48,719 bases of DNA from DATKGQ01 sp035510715 (GCA_035510715.1 DATKGQ010000030.1:1-48719); one strand, 5' to 3'. Counted from the first letter of the stretch, positions 1 through 8,650 are shown. The notes: generated from the sequence alone by a model not told the origin. Numbers and translations: made by a program.

Positions 1-118
1 GAAACGAGCTGAAGGCAAACGCTACAAAGAAGCAACCATTGTAAATGCCCGAAAGATACTTAACTGCGTCTACGCCGTATGGACGTGCAACACACCGTAC
101 AAAAGACCAAATACTTGA
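1..118 (+). CDS. IS110-family transposase, C-terminal fragment (cut by window edge)
   Basis: The frame starting at base 2 is open from the window edge to a TGA at 116-118 and encodes 38 residues. They contain GKRYKEAT, then NARKILNCVYAVW and a final Pro-Tyr. This spacing (Gly-Lys-x-Tyr, Ala-Arg-Lys-hydrophobic, short hydrophobic helix, Pro-Tyr) is the usual end of IS110/IS116/IS902 transposases, whose conserved C-terminal part carries a Ser nucleophile further upstream, outside this window. Only the tail is visible, so whether the element is intact cannot be judged. It lies next to an accessory segment (ALDH, hydrolase, unknown protein), which fits a mobile region. The family call rests on a short pattern. 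Confidence 0.6.
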   Translation, partial: KRAEGKRYKEATIVNARKILNCVYAVWTCNTPYKRPNT

Positions 119-145
119 CTTTAGATCTCAGGTCTAGAACTAGAA

Positions 146-163
146 TGGTGGCTTACCCCACCA
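146..163. terminator. Hairpin downstream of the transposase
   Basis: A six-base stem (TGGTGG at 146-151, CCACCA at 158-163) closes a six-base loop about 28 bases after the transposase stop. No T-run follows on either strand. It could be a weak terminator or a structured end of the insertion element. A second small hairpin (TTGGCT at 181-186, AGCCAA at 192-197) lies between it and the aldehyde dehydrogenase 3' end. Confidence 0.3.
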
Positions 164-261
164 CCTGACTCACTATATATTTGGCTCAGCAAGCCAATCT
201 AGAAACATTTTGCTTTATGTTCGTCTATCTACTAATGAGACAGCCTTACCTAACATCAATG

Positions 262-1641
262 CTACGATTTGGAACGTACGATTAGTTTGGTTTGAGTTAC
301 CTCTGCAAAACCGAATTTGGCATGTTCACGGCCATGACCTGACATTTTGCATCCGCCAAAGAAGTTCTGAGGCCGAACGTATGACAGGCCGTTGTGGCTT
401 ATCATGCAAGTCTCAAGAGCCGTCGCAACTCGTTCAAATCTGTCGGCATCAGCAGTAAAGATGTAACCACCCAGGCCATATCGCGTATCATTCGCAAGCG
501 TGATAGCCTCCAGTTCGGTTCTGAAGCTGATCACGGGCAGGACAGGCCCGAAGACTTCTTCTAGCCAAACTCGCATATCCCTTGTTATGCCCGTGATAAT
601 CGTTGGCTCAAAGTATGCGCCCTTAAGGATACTCGGTTTCTTACCACCACAAATTACTCGCGCACCCTTATCTATGGAGTCTTGGACTTGCGCTTTCAAT
701 AATTTCAGCTGGTCCTTGGCTGCGAGTGGGCCAAGGTCGGTAGTCTCATCTAGAGCGTCGCCAATACGTTTTCGGGCAATAATATCCTGTAGCAAATACA
801 CAACTTCATCCAACTTACTCTCATGAACTATTAACCGTTTAAGGCCATCACATACCTGACCATTATTAAGGAACCGAGCTGTGTACAATGTATCAGCTAA
901 GGCTTTTGTGGTAGCGTCCTCAAATACTATGCCAGGAGCTGAACCGCCCAACTCCATGTTGGTTGGCAGAAGTCTATCGGCCACGGTCTTGTTTATTGCC
1001 TTGCCGGCCGCTGAACTACCCGTAAAGAATACTGCGTCTATATTCTGCGCAGTGATTTGACGTCCCACCGCTCCATTGCCGTATACTTCTGCGAATACTC
1101 CAGACGGCAATACAGAGTTAATAACTTCTTCTATGAGCTTGCCGCATAGGGGAGTTAGTTCTGATGTCTTAAAAATAACAGTATTACCTGCTATTAGATT
1201 TTGGCCGCATTGCCATACAAAGTTCCCCATTGGAAAATTCCACGGAACAATGCACGCCACAACGCCAAGCGGTATCTGATAGACTGTGTGTACCTCGCGC
1301 TCGCTCTCGTACGTTACATGGGGTTCAAGCATAGTCTGAGCTTGCTCAATGTATGTCTCTAGGTATTTTAGAGCAAAGACTACGTCATCGCGGGCTTCAC
1401 GTATCGGCATGCCCATTTCTTGAGCAATTAAGCTCGCCATTTCCTCAGACCGCTTGCGGAACCTACCTATAACTTGTCGTAACAGACTAGCCCTACCTTC
1501 CACGCCCAATGCTTGCCATTGTAACTTTGCTCGATGTGCAGCAGAAACAGCAGCCCGAATCTCGTTAATTGAAGAGACCGAGATAGCACCTATGGCTTCA
1601 TAGTTACGTGAGGGGTTGGTCGATATGAGTTTCTGCGTCAT
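262..1641 (-). CDS. NAD(P)-dependent aldehyde dehydrogenase
   Basis: A 459-residue protein that oxidises an aldehyde to a carboxylate with NAD(P)+ in the cytoplasm. The ALDH landmarks are present in order: PWNFP with Asn135, FKTSE with Lys158 for cofactor binding, FTGSS near 207-210, the general base Glu230 in MELGGSAPG, the catalytic Cys264 in GQVCDG, and EVFGPVLPV near the end. Length and motif style resemble succinate-semialdehyde or related class I/II enzymes, but the substrate cannot be read from sequence. The start ATG lies nine bases after the upstream hydrolase stop and has no clear Shine-Dalgarno, so translation is probably coupled. It is the last gene of a minus-strand cluster next to a transposase tail. 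Confidence 0.93.
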   Translation of the reverse strand: MTQKLISTNPSRNYEAIGAISVSSINEIRAAVSAAHRAKLQWQALGVEGRASLLRQVIGRFRKRSEEMASLIAQEMGMPIREARDDVVFALKYLETYIEQAQTMLEPHVTYESEREVHTVYQIPLGVVACIVPWNFPMGNFVWQCGQNLIAGNTVIFKTSELTPLCGKLIEEVINSVLPSGVFAEVYGNGAVGRQITAQNIDAVFFTGSSAAGKAINKTVADRLLPTNMELGGSAPGIVFEDATTKALADTLYTARFLNNGQVCDGLKRLIVHESKLDEVVYLLQDIIARKRIGDALDETTDLGPLAAKDQLKLLKAQVQDSIDKGARVICGGKKPSILKGAYFEPTIITGITRDMRVWLEEVFGPVLPVISFRTELEAITLANDTRYGLGGYIFTADADRFERVATALETCMISHNGLSYVRPQNFFGGCKMSGHGREHAKFGFAEVTQTKLIVRSKS

Positions 1642-1649
1642 GACAAAGT

Positions 1650-2255
1650 CTAGAGTTGAGCAATCTTATCTAGCATTACAGCGATTGCATCCGATTGGTA
1701 AATGGGTTCTTTTTTCTCATTACGGTAACTATGATCAGCTTTTGGCACTTCTACCACATCAGCATCAATATTGTCATACTTGGTAATCTCATTCTTGACG
1801 GCCTCGGCGTTACCAAAACGATCATTCTCGCCCTGGATAACTAGTCGCAACCTACCCTGCAAGACTCCGGTTTTAATACTACCGATAACGTATCCCAAGA
1901 CAACTAGGTCAACATCTTCGTTGGTGTGCTGTTCGAGCCAATAGCTTGAAACTATACCCCCGAATGACTTAGCCACAATAATAATCTTTTCATAGCCTTC
2001 ACCTCGCAAGAACTCTATAACCTTTTCAAGTGCCTCCGTTTCTTCGGTTAAATCTGGACCACTCGAGTTTTCCTCGCCACGTTCACAGTAAGGAAAATTA
2101 AAGCCAAGTACGCTATTACCAGTACTTGAAAGTGCATTTATAATATTCGATATGAACGGCGTTTCAATACCCTCTGGTCCTCCACCATGCAGTACAAGGT
2201 ATACGGTAGTAGCATTAAGTTTGCGGTAATATTTGTAGCTCAGATCCTGTGGCAT
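1650..2255 (-). CDS. Small alpha/beta hydrolase (KAN/TEX30-like)
   Basis: About 201 residues with an alpha/beta-hydrolase core. LVLHGGG near the N-terminus forms the oxyanion region, the nucleophile Ser lies in AKSFGG, the acid Asp in GENDRFG, and the His in KADHSY, all in the right order. Size and motifs fit the dienelactone-hydrolase-like KAN/TEX30 group; the substrate is unknown. A GTG at 2267 would add four residues, but the Shine-Dalgarno GAGG overlaps that GTG and is correctly spaced from the ATG at 2255, so the ATG is preferred. It is co-directional with the ALDH, nine bases away, and with the unknown gene upstream, suggesting one transcript. Confidence 0.8.
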   Translation of the reverse strand: MPQDLSYKYYRKLNATTVYLVLHGGGPEGIETPFISNIINALSSTGNSVLGFNFPYCERGEENSSGPDLTEETEALEKVIEFLRGEGYEKIIIVAKSFGGIVSSYWLEQHTNEDVDLVVLGYVIGSIKTGVLQGRLRLVIQGENDRFGNAEAVKNEITKYDNIDADVVEVPKADHSYRNEKKEPIYQSDAIAVMLDKIAQL

Positions 2256-2296
2256 TTTGTTCCTCACTTTAATTTAGATTTAATTGTAGCAGATAC

Positions 2297-3001
2297 TTAG
2301 TCTCCCTCTCTGGAAAGCGAGACGTATAATCGCAACATATTACTGCCGAGTACTTGTTTGGTAAGATCATATAATTCTCTGGCATCATTAATCGGTATAA
2401 CCTTACCGGCACGTTCAATATAGGCCGTTTCAAAGCCACCAGCTTTGACAAGGGTTATTGACCAGTCGTTAACGGTAGCCTGTACGACATTCGGAGCATC
2501 AGTTTCAGCCCACTCCAAGCCACAGTATCCAACTGATCGAGCAAGTCTTCCGTAATTACTTAACCTTTTTGCATAAGCTGTAATATCTTCACTGGGTCGT
2601 AGGGCTGACATAGTCTTAACATCTTCACTGATACCTTCAAGGCCGTCAAGTTGCGCCAGTGTATCACGCATATCGCTTTGCTGTTGATGATAAGCTACTC
2701 GTGTACCTCTGTCGGATTCTTGTAGATAGCCAGTACGAAGTAGTTGGCCACTCGCTAGGCGTTCTCCTGGGCTGTACTGCGCCATAGTCGGCGAAAGGTC
2801 AAAAGCGTCTAAGCCATCAAAGTCAATAACCTCCACACTTACGCCGTTCTCATCGGTAACACCATAGATGCCCTCATACTGGTGTATCTGCATTTCGGGG
2901 CGTAATGTCAGCAAATCACGGGTAAGTTTGCTAATAGCCTTACTCGACCGCGAAATATACAACTTTTTAAACTGGGAATCAGTAAATACCGGCAAAACCA
3001 A
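2297..3001 (-). CDS. Protein of unknown function
   Basis: An open frame of 234 codons upstream of, and co-directional with, the hydrolase and ALDH. I recognise no family. The sequence is soluble and acidic, with no membrane segment or signal peptide; it has a Gln-rich charged stretch in the middle and ends in LYVSLSREGD. The frame opens with a TTG at 3001 and has no convincing ribosome site there. The first ATG, at 2893, would give about 198 residues. Its 5' end overlaps a plus-strand ribbon-helix-helix remnant, so the N-terminus may lie on an insertion junction and the gene may be 5'-truncated. Confidence 0.6.
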   Translation of the reverse strand: MVLPVFTDSQFKKLYISRSSKAISKLTRDLLTLRPEMQIHQYEGIYGVTDENGVSVEVIDFDGLDAFDLSPTMAQYSPGERLASGQLLRTGYLQESDRGTRVAYHQQQSDMRDTLAQLDGLEGISEDVKTMSALRPSEDITAYAKRLSNYGRLARSVGYCGLEWAETDAPNVVQATVNDWSITLVKAGGFETAYIERAGKVIPINDARELYDLTKQVLGSNMLRLYVSLSREGD

Positions 3002-3053
3002 GGCTCAAATCATACGAGAAACCCTCAAAGAGCGTATTAAGAACAAAGACTAG
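2985..3053 (+). pseudogene. Remnant of a ribbon-helix-helix (CopG/ParD-like) protein
   Basis: The frame ending in TAG at 3051-3053 encodes TGKTKAQIIRETLKERIKNKD. This closely matches the second half of small RHH antitoxin/repressor proteins (Thr-Gly-Lys-[ST]-x-[AS]-x-[IL]-[IL]-Arg-x-[AT]-[IL]). The first half, with the DNA-binding beta-strand, is missing: upstream in the same frame the sequence is unrelated and is antisense to the unknown minus-strand gene. I infer a truncated gene whose 5' half was lost where the accessory segment joined. Confidence 0.45.
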
Positions 3054-3105
3054 GCAGCCCTACCGCCCAGTTGAACCTCTCCAGAGTGAGTGGATATACG
3101 GGATA

Positions 3106-3118
3106 AGGGATTCGAACC
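3106..3118 (-). repeat. tRNA T-arm fragment downstream of tRNA-Gln
   Basis: The 13-base plus-strand string AGGGATTCGAACC occurs here and again at 3208-3220, inside the T arm of the tRNA-Gln gene about 100 bases away. The rest of a tRNA is not present. A duplicated tRNA 3' segment just past the 3' end of a tRNA gene is what site-specific integration leaves behind. Coincidence cannot be excluded because T-loop sequence is widely shared among tRNAs. Confidence 0.35.
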
Positions 3119-3150
3119 TCAAATAACAGGGGTCGTGATAAGTGAAAAAC

Positions 3151-3173
3151 AAAAAACGCGCAAAACTGCACGT
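3151..3173 (-). terminator. Intrinsic terminator of tRNA-Gln
   Basis: On the minus strand, ACGTGC (3173-3168) and GCGCGT (3161-3156) form a six-base stem with one G-T pair. It is followed directly by a T-run (3156-3151). It lies 23 bases past the 3' end of tRNA-Gln and fits rho-independent termination of that transcript. Confidence 0.65.
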
Positions 3174-3195
3174 TTGTCACCTCTGTTAAATTATT

Positions 3196-3270
3196 TGGCT
3201 GGGGCGGAGGGATTCGAACCCCCGGATGACGGGACCAAAACCCGTTGCCTTACCACTTGGCTACGCCCCA
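3196..3270 (-). tRNA. tRNA-Gln (anticodon TTG)
   Basis: A complete cloverleaf on the minus strand: acceptor TGGGGCG/CGCCCCA, D arm GCC...GGC, anticodon stem ACGGG/CCCGT with loop TTTTGGT giving anticodon TTG (reads CAA/CAG), variable CATCC, T arm GGGGG-TTCGAAT-CCCTC, discriminator G and an encoded CCA. The 3' flank holds a terminator, then a T-arm fragment and an accessory region. Confidence 0.96.
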
Positions 3271-3441
3271 ATATTCCTATAGTTGACTATTTATATACGT
3301 GATCAGCAATCAATCCCAGTTAATTATAGTATATAGTGCCTCTAAACATTCTATTTTATATACTTAAAACAATATTTCATAATAATTTTATCAACTTCTC
3401 TTGTCTACAGATATATTTAGGCGTACAGTTTTTAATACCTT

Positions 3442-4374
3442 ATGAGAAATACTCACATCGAAGATTCAGCTGATTACATTATACCCGTTAATATGAATAA
3501 ATTGCAGGGACGGATGCTTAGATATACCAAGGCAAATCAACCCAACAAGGAAATTCTAATGATATACGGACATCATACTAGCATTGAACGGTGCTGGGAG
3601 TTGACCAAGGTCTTCGGAAAATATGGGATTGTAACAGTGCCTGACTTTCCTGGTTTCGGCGGTATGGAAAATTTATATAAGATTTACGAACATCCGAATA
3701 TTGATGATTTGGCCGATTATTTGGCTGCTTTTTTTAAACTCCGATATAAACGGCGGCGAGTTACTTTAGTTTCAATCGGATTCGGTTTTCTTATTGCGAC
3801 CAGAATGTTGCAAAAATACCCTGATATTGCCAAAAAAATAGATCTTTGTGTGGGTATCAATGCTTTCGCTCATCATGAAGATATTAATATTGATCGCAGC
3901 CGCCGTTATCGGTATAGATTTACTGCCTTTTTACTTAGAAACAGAGTTGTTAGCGCATTATTTCGATTCTTATGGCTTAAGGTATACTTACCAAGATATG
4001 ATGATAATGCGATTCTTCAATCAATTCACCGCTTTAACTTCCGGGGTGATTCATTTTTTGAGCCGTCAAACGTTGACTATAAACTTTGGTCGGCAAATGA
4101 CTTCCGGACTCATGCCCAAGCAATAAAAACCATGCTCACGGTTGATAACTGCAGGTATAGAGTAAACTTGCCATTGTGGCATATATCTTTCGGCAATCAG
4201 ACATTCTTTAACGACACCTTTGTTGAACAGCATCTTAAGGTTATATTTGCTGAATATCACAGATTAACATCGGGATTCAATTTAGAAATACCACTGGGAT
4301 CGCCAAACAATAAGATTATAAAAATCATTCCGCCTAAACTACATAAAAAATTATTAGAGATAAACAGCATTTAA
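3442..4374 (+). CDS. Alpha/beta-hydrolase-fold protein lacking the canonical nucleophile
   Basis: A 310-residue protein. ILMIYGHH (residues 38-45) resembles the beta3/oxyanion segment and VPDFPGFGG (66-74) the following loop of alpha/beta hydrolases. The nucleophile elbow, normally Gly-x-Ser-x-Gly, reads Ser111-Ile-Gly113-Phe-Gly115, so the Ser position is Gly. It therefore looks catalytically altered or inactive as a serine hydrolase, or uses another residue. The C-terminal third, from about residue 190, is Arg/Lys/aromatic-rich with no known domain that I recognise. It has no signal peptide. It stands alone on the plus strand before the permease gene. Confidence 0.7.
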   Translation: MRNTHIEDSADYIIPVNMNKLQGRMLRYTKANQPNKEILMIYGHHTSIERCWELTKVFGKYGIVTVPDFPGFGGMENLYKIYEHPNIDDLADYLAAFFKLRYKRRRVTLVSIGFGFLIATRMLQKYPDIAKKIDLCVGINAFAHHEDINIDRSRRYRYRFTAFLLRNRVVSALFRFLWLKVYLPRYDDNAILQSIHRFNFRGDSFFEPSNVDYKLWSANDFRTHAQAIKTMLTVDNCRYRVNLPLWHISFGNQTFFNDTFVEQHLKVIFAEYHRLTSGFNLEIPLGSPNNKIIKIIPPKLHKKLLEINSI

Positions 4375-4419
4375 CAACAAAGTATTTATAATCTAGTACA
4401 TATCCGGAGAATAATATGC

Positions 4420-4431
4420 CATAATATTCTT
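4420..4431 (+). promoter_or_regulatory. Minus-10 element giving a leaderless start for the permease
   Basis: CATAAT at 4420-4425 ends six bases before the ATG at 4432, so transcription would start at or within a base of the initiation codon. An alternative is TATAAT at 4387-4392, followed by the Shine-Dalgarno-like GGAG at 4405-4408. The first ATG after that GGAG, at 4416, reads Met-Pro-stop, so it does not serve the long frame. No convincing minus-35 was found for either. Confidence 0.35.
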
Positions 4432-5550
4432 ATGTTTGGTTTCCTACATAAAAAATCAGATCATGAAGTCTGGGTTAATATTTCTAACCGAACGATTATC
4501 AGAGTTATCGTATCTATTGCATTAGCTTTTATTATTTTTCTCTTCCTTCGCCGCGCTGCACATGCCTTTTTGATTATCTTTATAGCATTTTTCCTGGCAC
4601 TAGCCTTGAATAGTCCGGTTCACTGGTTAGCCGAGCAAATCCCAGGTAAACGAAAGGGTAGCCGTACACTAGCCACATCTATTTCATTTCTGATTATAGT
4701 TTTAATACTCGGCGCTTTTTGCGCTGATGTTATTCCACACTTGGCCCGCCAAACCACCACTTTTATTAAAGATGTCCCCCATATCGTTCAGGAAGCGCGT
4801 AACAAACAAACAAACTTAGGCAAATTTATTAATCACTACCATCTGCAATCATCAATAAATAACTATTCAACCCAATTAAGTGGTCATCTGCACAATATTA
4901 CCGGCACCGTGCTTTCAACGATCAGCTCAGTAGCCTCTAGCTTTTTTACAATAATTGCAATCCTGGTATTAACATTTATGATGCTGGTTGAGGGTCCATA
5001 CTGGACTAGTAAGTTGAATACGCTTATACCTTCCGAGCACCGTGAACACGGCAATAAATTGGCTACAGATATGTATAAGGTAATCCGCGGTTACGTCAAT
5101 GGTCAGGTAGCATTGGCGGCCATTACTGCAGTTTTGTTGGCGCCGATGTTATTTATTCTTCATATCAGCAATCCGGTCGCTTTAATTGTATTAATATTCA
5201 TAACGTCTTTGATCCCGCTAATAGGTCATATGATAGGTGTGGTTATTGTGACAATTGTGGCCTTATTCCATTCTCCTTGGGCGGCCTTGATTATCTTTGC
5301 ATATTTTGTGCTATACATGCAGATCGAAAGTTATATTATTCAGCCAAAAATTCAAGCGAATACTACCAATCTTTCACCCTTACTAGTATTCGCCTCGGTT
5401 GTTATAGGAGTAACTTTCGGGGGGCTGCTCGGTGGTTTAGTTGCTATCCCGGTTATGGGTTGTCTGCGAGTGCTGATAGTTGACTACTTGCATAACCATG
5501 GCAAACTAGCTAGTGACGATTCAACTAAAGAGCCTGACGTTGCGGATTAG
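4432..5550 (+). CDS. AI-2E family transporter (PerM/YdiK-like permease)
   Basis: A 372-residue polytopic membrane protein. The N-terminal pair of hydrophobic segments (about 20-75), a third at about 85-105, a soluble amphipathic region (about 110-180), and the C-terminal helices are arranged as in the AI-2E exporter family. So are the conserved PLIGHMIGVV (near 260-270) and a Gly-rich GVTFGGLLGGLVAIPVMG near 330-347. Family members export small molecules or ions (AI-2, Na+/H+ exchange); the substrate here is unknown. The 3' end overlaps the convergent cysS stop by four bases. The start may be leaderless. Confidence 0.88.
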   Translation: MFGFLHKKSDHEVWVNISNRTIIRVIVSIALAFIIFLFLRRAAHAFLIIFIAFFLALALNSPVHWLAEQIPGKRKGSRTLATSISFLIIVLILGAFCADVIPHLARQTTTFIKDVPHIVQEARNKQTNLGKFINHYHLQSSINNYSTQLSGHLHNITGTVLSTISSVASSFFTIIAILVLTFMMLVEGPYWTSKLNTLIPSEHREHGNKLATDMYKVIRGYVNGQVALAAITAVLLAPMLFILHISNPVALIVLIFITSLIPLIGHMIGVVIVTIVALFHSPWAALIIFAYFVLYMQIESYIIQPKIQANTTNLSPLLVFASVVIGVTFGGLLGGLVAIPVMGCLRVLIVDYLHNHGKLASDDSTKEPDVAD

Positions 5551-7001
5551 TTATAATTGCGGAACCATAGTGGCCCGCGGTTCATGTAATTATTAACAGC
5601 AATATGATGCTGCGAAGATAATTCAGCTCTAATATTATCAGATGCTGTAAAGTCTTTATTTCCGGATTGGGCCTCGGTCCATAGCCGGTTCTGCTCTTTA
5701 AGCATTCTTTTCTCATCATCTGTAATATCATTTTGTTTAGAAATATCCAGACCACTAATTTCATCAACGAATATTAATAGCTGTTTGAACGCATCAAGCG
5801 CGGCTTGATCAGCGAGAGTTTTATTTTTTATTTCAGCCGCGAAACGACTAAGTTCACTGACGAACTTAGGCGTGTTTATATCATCAGACATAGTCTGCAA
5901 TAGTAAATTCTGGAATTCATGAATATTATCAACCGTTAGAGCAGTTTCAGTATTAGTGATAAGGTTCGATTGGTGTTGTAGCTGGCTTAGGGCGTAAAGA
6001 TCATATAATCTACTTAGGGCTTGTTGTAGAGTCATCCAATCGAATTGCGATTGCGTCCGATAATGAGACTGCATTACCAATAGGCGAAAAGCCTGCAGCG
6101 CCACCGGATTATTTTTTAAATACTGCACAACGTCCTCAAGCGTTATGGTGTTACCGGCGCTTTTAGCAATCTTGCTATTTTCAATTAGGATATGGTTGGT
6201 ATGCATCCAATAATTAGCTAGCGGTTTACCAGTTGCGGTCTGCGACTGGGCAATCTCATTGGTATGATGTACCGGGATATGATCAATGCCACCTGCATGT
6301 ATATCAATCGTTTCGCCCAAATATTTAAGTACCATCGCCGAACATTCAATATGCCAACCCGGAAAACCTTTACCCCAGGGACTATCCCATTCCATATCTC
6401 TTTTTGAAACTTTCGGTGAAAATTTCCATAGTGCGAAATCGGCCGAATGCTTTTTCTGTTGGTTTATTTCAATCCGTTCGGCAGTTTGCTGTTCATCTAG
6501 GTCTAACTGAGCAAAATCAGTATATTTTGGAAAAGTTGCTGTATCAAAATATACTCCGTCATCAATAGTATAAGTGCAGTTTTTGTCTATCAGTTTTTTG
6601 ATTAAGTTTATTTGTTCTGGAATATGCTCAGTCGCCCTGGGAAGCTCATCCGGCTGACTGATATTAAGACGTTTTATGCCATTGATGAAATACTCGGCGT
6701 AAAACGCTGCCACATCCCAGGCTGATTTGCCTTCCCGACGGGCACTTTTCTGTAGCTTATCTTCACCACCATCGGCATCGCCCACTAGGTGGCCTACATC
6801 GGTGATATTCAACACCCAGTGCGGTTTTAATTGTTCGGCTTTCAGCGTCCGGATCAAAAGATCATAACGTATAAACGTAAACCAATTACCAACGTGCGGA
6901 TAATTATATACGGTCGGTCCGCAAGTGTAGATACTTACTTCCGGTGGATGTAATAAGGATATTTCTTCTATGCTTCGGGAAAGCGTATTGTATAACTTCA
7001 T
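5547..7001 (-). CDS. cysS: Cysteinyl-tRNA synthetase
   Basis: A 484-residue class I aminoacyl-tRNA synthetase that charges tRNA-Cys. The HIGH-type motif sits in GPTVYNYPHVGNW (about 28-40). Zinc ligands are Cys in TCGPTVY, Cys in HIECSAM, and His/Glu in HHTNEIAQS. The KMSKS-type loop reads KIAKSAGNT. The anticodon-binding helical domain follows. Met-to-Ile and Ser-to-Ala changes in the KMSKS loop are mild. The start overlaps the DHH phosphoesterase stop by four bases (ATGA), so the two are translationally coupled. The 3' end overlaps the convergent permease by four bases. Confidence 0.95.
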   Translation of the reverse strand: MKLYNTLSRSIEEISLLHPPEVSIYTCGPTVYNYPHVGNWFTFIRYDLLIRTLKAEQLKPHWVLNITDVGHLVGDADGGEDKLQKSARREGKSAWDVAAFYAEYFINGIKRLNISQPDELPRATEHIPEQINLIKKLIDKNCTYTIDDGVYFDTATFPKYTDFAQLDLDEQQTAERIEINQQKKHSADFALWKFSPKVSKRDMEWDSPWGKGFPGWHIECSAMVLKYLGETIDIHAGGIDHIPVHHTNEIAQSQTATGKPLANYWMHTNHILIENSKIAKSAGNTITLEDVVQYLKNNPVALQAFRLLVMQSHYRTQSQFDWMTLQQALSRLYDLYALSQLQHQSNLITNTETALTVDNIHEFQNLLLQTMSDDINTPKFVSELSRFAAEIKNKTLADQAALDAFKQLLIFVDEISGLDISKQNDITDDEKRMLKEQNRLWTEAQSGNKDFTASDNIRAELSSQHHIAVNNYMNRGPLWFRNYN

Positions 7002-8020
7002 GACGAATCGTTATCAAGATTATCTAGTAATTCAGCGGCTTTGGTAATTGTTTCGTTTTTAATATTTTCCAACGTCCGCCCATCGGTTATCTTATACCCG
7101 CTGGCATAACGATGTCCACCTCCACCAAATTGTTCAGCTAGTTTCAGGGCTATGCCCTTTTCATAATTACATCGAATTTTGGCTGTAATTTTACCGTCTT
7201 TGTAGAACTTAAAAGCGATCGCCACATCAACGTCATCAACCATTCTCATATCATCAAGCACCAACATTGAAGGGTTATAATCGTAGCTATGCTCGCGGAT
7301 TTCTTCCCATGGAATTGTTACCATAGCAATCCGGTTGTTAGCGTAATATTCGACTCGCTGCAATAACTTACCTTTATAGGTAAGTGTCTCCGGTTTTTTG
7401 CGCATTAATTGCCGGCGTTTATTTTCCAAGCCGGCTATACTAACCCCCGATTCGACAATTTCTGCCACGATTCTAATTGATTGTGCCGTAGTCGCCTCAC
7501 TTGTTAAACCTAGACTATCTGACATTATTGCCATCAACAGACTCTCATTGGCTTGCTGATTAAGCGGCCAATTTTGATGTTTCGCAATCTGAAAAATTAC
7601 CTCGCCGGTAGCAACTGCATTCCGGTTGAAGATTGTTGTGGCATAAGGAATACTGGGCGTGACATTGTGGTGATCAATCACTATACAGGGTTTGGAAGCT
7701 AACCATTTGCGCTGGCCGGATCGTTCAAGCGAATCAAGTAAATTGTCAGTGGCTGTATCAACAATGATGCTGGCATCAAATTCAGCCGGTAAATCCTGAC
7801 TGACTCGGTCCCAGCCACTTATATAACGCAAATACTTCGGTATCACAACACCGCAATTTAGAAAAGGCTGCTTGCCTAGATCGCCTAATATTTGTTCTAA
7901 CGCTAAAGCGCTACCCAAACTATCCCCGTCCGGGACGTCAGCTTGGACGATTACAATTTTTGTAGCGTTATTAACAATTTCCTGGATTGCTTCAACATCT
8001 TTAAAATAATCTACATCCAT
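6998..8020 (-). CDS. DHH/DHHA1 phosphoesterase (NrnA-like oligoribonuclease/pAp phosphatase)
   Basis: A 340-residue metal-dependent phosphoesterase. The DHH domain shows DVPDGDSLGSALAL (about 28-41), a DTA motif and IVIDHHNVT (the DHH triad). The C-terminal DHHA1 domain ends with GGGGHRYASG, which binds substrate. NrnA-type enzymes degrade di- to pentaribonucleotides and dephosphorylate pAp; cyclic-dinucleotide hydrolases without the GGDEF/PAS parts are close relatives and cannot be excluded. It sits between recR (24-base gap) and cysS (four-base overlap) on one minus-strand transcript. Confidence 0.9.
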   Translation of the reverse strand: MDVDYFKDVEAIQEIVNNATKIVIVQADVPDGDSLGSALALEQILGDLGKQPFLNCGVVIPKYLRYISGWDRVSQDLPAEFDASIIVDTATDNLLDSLERSGQRKWLASKPCIVIDHHNVTPSIPYATTIFNRNAVATGEVIFQIAKHQNWPLNQQANESLLMAIMSDSLGLTSEATTAQSIRIVAEIVESGVSIAGLENKRRQLMRKKPETLTYKGKLLQRVEYYANNRIAMVTIPWEEIREHSYDYNPSMLVLDDMRMVDDVDVAIAFKFYKDGKITAKIRCNYEKGIALKLAEQFGGGGHRYASGYKITDGRTLENIKNETITKAAELLDNLDNDSS

Positions 8021-8044
8021 TAATTTCCTCTTCCCTAAAAGTTA

Positions 8045-8650
8045 CTATAGTATGGTCCGGCCTTCTAGTGCTCGCCCGAGAGTTATTTGATCTGCGTATT
8101 CAAGGTCAACGCCAATCGGTAAACCGCGCGCTAAACGGGTAATTTTTACTTTGCGTTTACCAATTTGCTGTTGAATGTATAGCGCTGTTGATTCACCTTC
8201 AACACTGGCGTTAGTTGCTAATATAATTTCCTTTACTTTATCGTTATCAATACGTTTTATCAGCTCGGTTACATGCAATTGTTCGGGCCCGACGCCGTCA
8301 ATGGGTGATACCAAACCACCTAGCACATGATATGTACCATGGAACTGCCCTGTCCTTTCCAGGGCCACGATATCGAATGGTTCAGCCACAACCGCAATAA
8401 CTGTTTTGTCGCGCCGAGGATCAGTATATAAATCAGACAGTTTCTTATTAGCAGATACCAGGGCGAAGGTTTTATGGCAATAGCCGATATCAGAGTTTAG
8501 TTTTCCGATAGTACGGGCTAATTGGAGAGCCTGTTCGGGATCATGGCGAACTAAATAATACGCATACCTCTCAGCCGTCCGCGGGCCAACGCCTGGCAGA
8601 CAGCTAAAGGCATCAATTGCATCAACCAAAGCCGATGGGAGTACCTGCAT
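8045..8650 (-). CDS. recR: Recombination mediator RecR, without its zinc finger
   Basis: A 201-residue protein of normal RecR length that helps RecA load at ssDNA gaps in the RecFOR pathway. The helix-hairpin-helix LPGVGPRTAERYAYYLV is at 18-34. The TOPRIM domain carries AEPFDIVALERTG, YHVLGGLVSPIDGVGPEQL and ILATNASVEGE. The C-terminal GLPIGVDLEYADQITL is typical. The four-Cys zinc finger usually found between the HhH and TOPRIM domains is degenerate: only one Cys (IGYCHKT) remains where two CxxC pairs are expected. The gene follows ybaB by 16 bases, the common bacterial arrangement. Confidence 0.95.
   Translation of the reverse strand: MQVLPSALVDAIDAFSCLPGVGPRTAERYAYYLVRHDPEQALQLARTIGKLNSDIGYCHKTFALVSANKKLSDLYTDPRRDKTVIAVVAEPFDIVALERTGQFHGTYHVLGGLVSPIDGVGPEQLHVTELIKRIDNDKVKEIILATNASVEGESTALYIQQQIGKRKVKITRLARGLPIGVDLEYADQITLGRALEGRTIL

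Noticed and set aside
3090..3302. A 70-codon plus-strand open frame containing GFEP/GFEPP-like peptides
   Set aside because: It runs through the tRNA-Gln gene and its T-arm fragment; GFEP-type peptides are the usual false translation of the GATTCGAACC T-arm complement.
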